From DASUME01 sp041179425 (GTDB lineage Bacteria; Myxococcota_A; Polyangia; Polyangiales; DASUME01): a DNA stretch of 12,495 nt. The notes below the pieces were generated by a model. That model was given only the letters and a program-made list of their open reading frames with translations, did no database searches and was not told the origin of the DNA. Below, piece after piece: positions 8,860 to 12,495 of the stretch (position 1 is its first letter; each line of letters begins with the position of its first letter). The position numbers were made by a program, and so were the translations under genes. The DNA is taken from assembly GCA_041179425.1 (NCBI GenBank), contig JBEGTL010000213.1:1-12495 (forward strand), written 5' to 3'.

Positions 8860-10671
8860 ATGCGAGTAGAGCTGATGACGATGGCGGAAACCGTTCGCGA
8901 AGCGCGGGTAGTACAATACGGCTGCCTCGATCCAATCGAGGGCGGCGAGCTTGTGCACAAGCAAATGCGCGCTGCGCATCGATACCAAAACAGTCTGATC
9001 GCCCTCGAACGCGTGCGCCGCTTGATGTACCGCGAACTGCGCAACAAGTATATCGACCTGGACGCGGTCCAAGCCCGCTATGAAGCGCTGGCTAACGAGT
9101 TGAGCGGCATGCGCCAAGCAATCACAGCGGAGCGCCACCAAGCTCGTCGCCGTGATTCTGCAGACGCGCTCGCCGAGCGGGCGCGCGAGGTCCACGCAGA
9201 TCTAAAACACGCCCGAGGCGAACTGAAGGCCGCCAGGGCCGCAGTGCGAGACGATCCCGCCTTCAAGACCGCGGTGGCCGAGCTCGATGAACGCTCGCAC
9301 GTGCTCGCCAAGGCACTGCGTGGCGCGACGGAGTGCTACTGGGGATCATATTTGTTGGTCGAGGCCAGCATGGACCAAGCGCGAAAGGCCGCGATCGATC
9401 CGAGCTTTCGCCGGTGGACCGGGGAAGGTCGAATCGGCGTGCAGATCCAGGGCGGCATGAGCGTGCAGACGCTTTTCTCTGGCGAAGATACTCGGCTCCG
9501 AATTGACCCAGTGCCTGCGGACGCATGGACATCATCGGCGCGCAGCGTTCGACGGAAGGTTTCTCGTACGCTCCTTTCAATCCGAGTTGGCAGTAACGGA
9601 CGTGCGCCGATTTGGGCGCGCTTCCCTCTGGTGATGCACCGGCCCATCCCACCTAACGCGACTATCAAGGCAGCCGTAGTGCGATTGCGTGTGATTGGGA
9701 CCGCGAAACGATGGAGCGTGAGCCTCACATACACGCACGAGGCTCCATCGCTGCAGCAGCGTGGCGGCACCGTTGCTCTCGACCTCGGCTGGCGCAAGCG
9801 TCCAGACGCATCGCTCCGGGTAGCCTACTGGGTAGACGACGCAGGGGATCATGGCGAAATAAGCATGCCGGCTTCAGTTCGAGCACGGCTGCGCCACGCG
9901 GACGGGCTGCGGAAGATACAAGATATAAACTTCAATCGGGCGATCGCTGGTCTGCGGCGATGGCTAGCCATCTTTCCAGCTGAACGTCTCCCTCCTTGGC
10001 TGGATGCGGAGAGAGCGCGGCTCGGACAGTGGCGATCACATGAGCGTCTTGCCCGCCTCGTTTGGCGCTGGAAACATCAGCGCTTCTCAGGTGATGTTCG
10101 CATTTACGACCTGCTCGAACGGTGGCGTCGAAAGTCTCGCCACCTGAACCAATGGGAAGCGAACGAGCGGGACGGCGCGCTCGCACATCGTCGCGAGGTT
10201 TACCGCGTCGCCGCATCGAAAATCGCTCGCTGCTACGGAACGGTGGTTCTCGAGGACTTCGAACTTTCCAAATTGAAGCGATTGCCTGCGCCCGAAGAAG
10301 GACCTCCTGCGCGGCCAGCACAGCGCGCGCAACTCCACGATGGTGCGCCAGCCGTGCTCCGACAAACGATCGAGCAAGCCGCTACGCGCGAAGGCGGGCT
10401 CATCGTGAAGCTGAGCGCCATGGGTACCACCTCACACTGCCACGCGTGCGGAGGGCTCTGTGCGTGGGACCAGGCGGTAGACCTCTGTCATGAGTGCGAG
10501 CACTGCGGCGCAAGGTGGGATCAGGATCATAACGCCGCGCTCAATCTGCTGCACTTGTTCGTACGCCAGCGGACAGATGATCTGGACCTTCGAGCATTGG
10601 CCCGAAAGAGTGCATCGGTCCCAAAATACAAAACTCGGCAGCGTGTCTCCTCGAAGGACGACTCAGCGTAG
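8860..10671 (+). CDS. Compact Cas12m/TnpB-like RuvC nuclease
   Basis: A 603-residue protein of the TnpB/Cas12 superfamily, predicted to be an RNA-guided DNA-binding or cutting protein. The N-terminal half is a wedge/REC-like region with a long charged helical stretch (about 67-155). The C-terminal half is a split RuvC: motif I TVALDLGWR (D308), motif II TVVLEDFELSKL (E465) and motif III WDQDHNAALNLL (D556). Between II and III lies a zinc ribbon, C527-x2-C530 and C546-x2-C549. A basic tail of about 40 residues follows. It is clearly longer than ordinary TnpB (about 400 residues). Its order of blocks (TECYWGSY, then RRWTGEGRIGVQIQ, then ALDLGWR) resembles type V-U1/Cas12m from memory. Cas12m RuvC sites are described as degenerate, yet here all three acidic residues appear present. 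No CRISPR array, cas adaptation gene or tnpA is visible. By eye the gene is less GC-rich than the operon to its left, which suggests transfer. Superfamily membership is secure; the subtype and any guide RNA are inference. Confidence 0.88.
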   Translation: MRVELMTMAETVREARVVQYGCLDPIEGGELVHKQMRAAHRYQNSLIALERVRRLMYRELRNKYIDLDAVQARYEALANELSGMRQAITAERHQARRRDSADALAERAREVHADLKHARGELKAARAAVRDDPAFKTAVAELDERSHVLAKALRGATECYWGSYLLVEASMDQARKAAIDPSFRRWTGEGRIGVQIQGGMSVQTLFSGEDTRLRIDPVPADAWTSSARSVRRKVSRTLLSIRVGSNGRAPIWARFPLVMHRPIPPNATIKAAVVRLRVIGTAKRWSVSLTYTHEAPSLQQRGGTVALDLGWRKRPDASLRVAYWVDDAGDHGEISMPASVRARLRHADGLRKIQDINFNRAIAGLRRWLAIFPAERLPPWLDAERARLGQWRSHERLARLVWRWKHQRFSGDVRIYDLLERWRRKSRHLNQWEANERDGALAHRREVYRVAASKIARCYGTVVLEDFELSKLKRLPAPEEGPPARPAQRAQLHDGAPAVLRQTIEQAATREGGLIVKLSAMGTTSHCHACGGLCAWDQAVDLCHECEHCGARWDQDHNAALNLLHLFVRQRTDDLDLRALARKSASVPKYKTRQRVSSKDDSA

Positions 10672-10687
10672 AATATCCGCTCGCAAA

Positions 10688-10775
10688 CCTGCACTTCGCA
10701 GGCGTGGCGTGCGGAAATCGCACAATCGTCGATATCTTGGTCGCACGCCTTCACGCCTTCGCCCCTGGTCGAAGG
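10688..10775 (+). other. Three hairpins just 3' of the nuclease gene
   Basis: Hairpin 1 pairs CCTGC (10688-10692) with GCAGG (10698-10702). Hairpin 2 pairs GTGCG (10709-10713) with CGCAC (10719-10723). Hairpin 3 pairs CCTTCG (10756-10761) with CGAAGG (10770-10775). Loops are 5, 5 and 8 bases. TnpB-type guide RNAs (omega RNAs) usually come from the 3' end of the gene and the sequence just beyond, so this is where a scaffold would be expected. The direct repeat ACGCCTTC at 10745-10752 and 10753-10760 adjoins hairpin 3. Short GC stems also occur by chance, and hairpin 3 could instead act as a terminator between the convergent genes, although no T tract follows. Confidence 0.3.
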
Positions 10776-10807
10776 AACCTTCATCCTCGCGAGCGCATCA
10801 GACGCGC

Positions 10808-12495
10808 CTACTGGCAAAGACGAACGATATGACCGGGCGGGTAGTTGTTGCCCTGAAGATCCGGATTACGAGCATCGTTCCAATCAGCTGAACAAAGTCC
10901 ATTTGCACCCGGATCCTCAACGCAAGGCAACTCCGCGTAACCTGTCCGGTCTGCATTGGGTGCGCACCCCGCTATGGGCCTACGTCCGTTCGGTCCGGTC
11001 GAGTCTGCAATGAACCAGAAGGAGTGCTCAAGCACGCCATCGCAGTTGTGATCGCTGTGGCCGAGACCCCACCCCGCACCGGGAAAGTCTCCGGAGTTCT
11101 GGTCGTTGCAGTCCAACTTGCCGGCGACGGGTTGCTGCTGCGTCCATCCCTTGCATGTCGCGGAGAGCGGGGCGGGCGTCGAAATGGCGGTTCCGCAGGC
11201 CGCAGCGGTAGCGGTAGCGGTAGCGGAGAAATTATCGTTGTCGCAGTCAGGAAACCATTGCACGCCACCAGGGCATGGTGGACAGGTACTGCCGCAGGGC
11301 ATGCCGCACTCGTTCTTCCCATCGTCGATCATGCCGTTGCAGTCATTGTCCTTGCCATCCCCGCAGACTTCCGTCGCCGGGGCCTTCGCGACCGCCGTGC
11401 ATGCAACAGCTCCCCGGTCGCACTGTAAGGTGCCCGTCGTGCTGCACTCGCTCTTCCCCACTGTGCAGGAGCCTCCGGTCACGAAGCCCTCGTCGACCAT
11501 GTCATCACAGTCGTTGTCCTTGCTGTCGCAGCTCTCTGGAGGAGGCTCACCGCCGCAGACCGTCGAGTCGGTCGAACCCGGCGCGCACGCGTATTTGCTT
11601 GGGTACGAGCACGTTCCTTTCACAACCATGCATGAACCGCCGACAGGCGACATGAGCGAGCTCCAGCCACCGCACATGTTCTTCACGCAGCCGTCGTCCA
11701 CGCCGTTCTTGCAGTCGTCGTCCTTGCCGTTGCCGCAGACCTCGGTAGCAGCTGCCGGCACCATCGGCGCGTTGCAGACCATGGAGTGGTCGGCTCGGCA
11801 CTCGTACGTGCCGGGCCGCGCGCAGGCGCCCTGTTGCCCGTTGTTACAAGCGTCGCCTGGCTTGCCGGGCAGCTGCACTGAACAAGCGCCGCCGCACGCG
11901 TTGTTGTCGTCGTCGTCGGGCTTGCCATCGCAGTCGTTGTCGACCTTGTCGCCGCAGATGTCGGTCGCGCCGGGGCTCTTCTTAGTATCTGCGTCGTCGC
12001 AGTCGGCTTTGCCTGCAACAGGCTCCTGCGCGGTCTGCTTGGCGCCACACGCATCGCAGCTCTCGACGAGCGCTGCGCCAGCGGCGGCATAGCCGTCCCC
12101 GTCTGCATCTGCCCAGCAGCGCGTCTTGACGCCCTGGTCGACCATGCCATCGCAGTCGTTGTCGTGGCCATCGCACATCTCCGCCGTGGGCACGCACGCA
12201 GGAGCCTGAGGAACGAGAGGCGTCTCAGCGCTGTCTGCGTCGGCCAGGGTCAAAGCATCCCCCGCGTCATCCGCAGTCAAAACGGCCGCCTCGGTCTCCT
12301 CACCGGCCTCCTTGGCCTTGGCTGCGTCCACGAAGAGCGAGGCGTCCATCTCGCGGCCCCCGTCTGCAGCGGCGGGTCGGGCACGAGATGCGTCGGTTTC
12401 GCTCGCGTTGTCGATGGTCACGCCGCCGGCGTCGCCGGAAACGCACTCGCTCTTCGAGTCGTCGTTGACGACCCGCTCCACTTCACGCGTACCGT
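10808..12495 (-). CDS. MopE-like Cys/Asp-rich metal-binding repeat protein (5' partial)
   Basis: The frame runs off the right edge of the window without a signal peptide. The first in-frame start inside is a GTG at 12481 (557 residues from there), so the true start probably lies outside. An acidic, Ala/Asp-rich low-complexity region (about 1-90) precedes repeats of the MopE-type motif: CDGHDNDCDGMVDQG (103-117), ICGDKVDNDCDGKPDD (166-181), VCGNGKDDDCKNGVDDG (238-254), SCDSKDNDCDDMVDEG (297-312), VCGDGKDNDCNGMIDDG (352-368), and a degraded HSDHNCDGVLE near 425-435. Between them lie DADGDG and DCDD/DCND loops typical of calcium binding. Such proteins are secreted or outer-surface, disulfide-rich and metal-binding; MopE of Methylococcus binds copper. 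They are abundant in myxobacteria. The stop is at 10808-10810, convergent with the nuclease gene 136 bases away. The function here is unknown beyond a likely extracellular metal-binding or structural role. Confidence 0.85.
   Translation of the reverse strand, partial: GTREVERVVNDDSKSECVSGDAGGVTIDNASETDASRARPAAADGGREMDASLFVDAAKAKEAGEETEAAVLTADDAGDALTLADADSAETPLVPQAPACVPTAEMCDGHDNDCDGMVDQGVKTRCWADADGDGYAAAGAALVESCDACGAKQTAQEPVAGKADCDDADTKKSPGATDICGDKVDNDCDGKPDDDDNNACGGACSVQLPGKPGDACNNGQQGACARPGTYECRADHSMVCNAPMVPAAATEVCGNGKDDDCKNGVDDGCVKNMCGGWSSLMSPVGGSCMVVKGTCSYPSKYACAPGSTDSTVCGGEPPPESCDSKDNDCDDMVDEGFVTGGSCTVGKSECSTTGTLQCDRGAVACTAVAKAPATEVCGDGKDNDCNGMIDDGKNECGMPCGSTCPPCPGGVQWFPDCDNDNFSATATATAAACGTAISTPAPLSATCKGWTQQQPVAGKLDCNDQNSGDFPGAGWGLGHSDHNCDGVLEHSFWFIADSTGPNGRRPIAGCAPNADRTGYAELPCVEDPGANGLCSADWNDARNPDLQGNNYPPGHIVRLCQ
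11204..11226. repeat. Hexanucleotide repeat inside the MopE-like gene
   Basis: The unit AGCGGT is repeated nearly four times in tandem (3.8 copies). On the coding minus strand it gives an alternating Thr/Ala stretch, TATATAAA, at about residues 401-408. Because the unit is six bases, slippage would change length without shifting the frame. Confidence 0.8.

Noticed and set aside
8633..8935. Extension of the sodC reading frame by about 100 codons upstream
   Set aside because: The extension has no coding character and would run into the divergent nuclease gene. A strong Shine-Dalgarno and a lipoprotein signal peptide mark the internal ATG at 8632 as the true start.
11106..12092. A 328-codon plus-strand open frame opposite the MopE-like gene
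   Set aside because: It is the antisense shadow of the repeated Asp/Cys codons. It shows only Ser/Pro/Leu/Gln-rich repeats that mirror the real gene.
11326..12170. Regularly spaced direct repeats resembling a degenerate CRISPR array
   Set aside because: Similar blocks (for example GCAGTCGTTGTC) recur about every 170-220 bases, but they are the codons of the repeated DNDCDG motif. Spacing is far too long, the copies differ, and the frame is continuous.

Overview
The window looks like a piece of a high-GC bacterial chromosome, most likely from a myxobacterium or a relative (Myxococcota, formerly Deltaproteobacteria). The reasons are the strong G/C bias at third codon positions, a eukaryotic-like Ser/Thr kinase, a lipoprotein with a long D/A/S/G-rich linker, and a secreted-type protein built from repeated MopE-like DxDNDCDG motifs. 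The taxonomy is inferred from style; there is no marker gene.

Left part (about 123-6695, + strand): a tight operon of four genes. A MoxR-type AAA+ ATPase is followed after one base by a DUF58 protein. The DUF58 stop overlaps the GTG start of a TgpA-like membrane transglutaminase. After 21 bases comes a transmembrane Ser/Thr kinase with an N-terminal Cache-like sensor and a C-terminal kinase domain. MoxR, DUF58 and transglutaminase form a known genomic partnership, probably an ATP-driven chaperone-like machine working with an envelope-facing transglutaminase. The kinase may sense an extracytoplasmic ligand and signal to the same system.

Middle (6696-7918): about 1.2 kb with no intact gene. 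It holds a minus-strand fragment resembling the C-terminus of an IS91-type transposase, plus short tandem repeats, and reads as decayed mobile DNA.

Right-middle (7919-10807): a complete Cu/Zn superoxide dismutase lipoprotein gene (minus strand), then a divergent gene for a RuvC nuclease of about 603 residues in the TnpB/Cas12 superfamily. Its layout most resembles compact type V-U / Cas12m effectors, but the three acidic RuvC residues and the four-cysteine zinc ribbon all appear intact. I see no CRISPR array, cas1/cas2 or tnpA partner in the window. The 136 bases just 3' of the gene contain three short hairpins, a natural place to look for a guide RNA. This is the best candidate for something new.

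Right edge (10808-12495, - strand): a gene for a cysteine- and aspartate-rich, MopE-like metal-binding repeat protein. Its 5' end lies outside the window.
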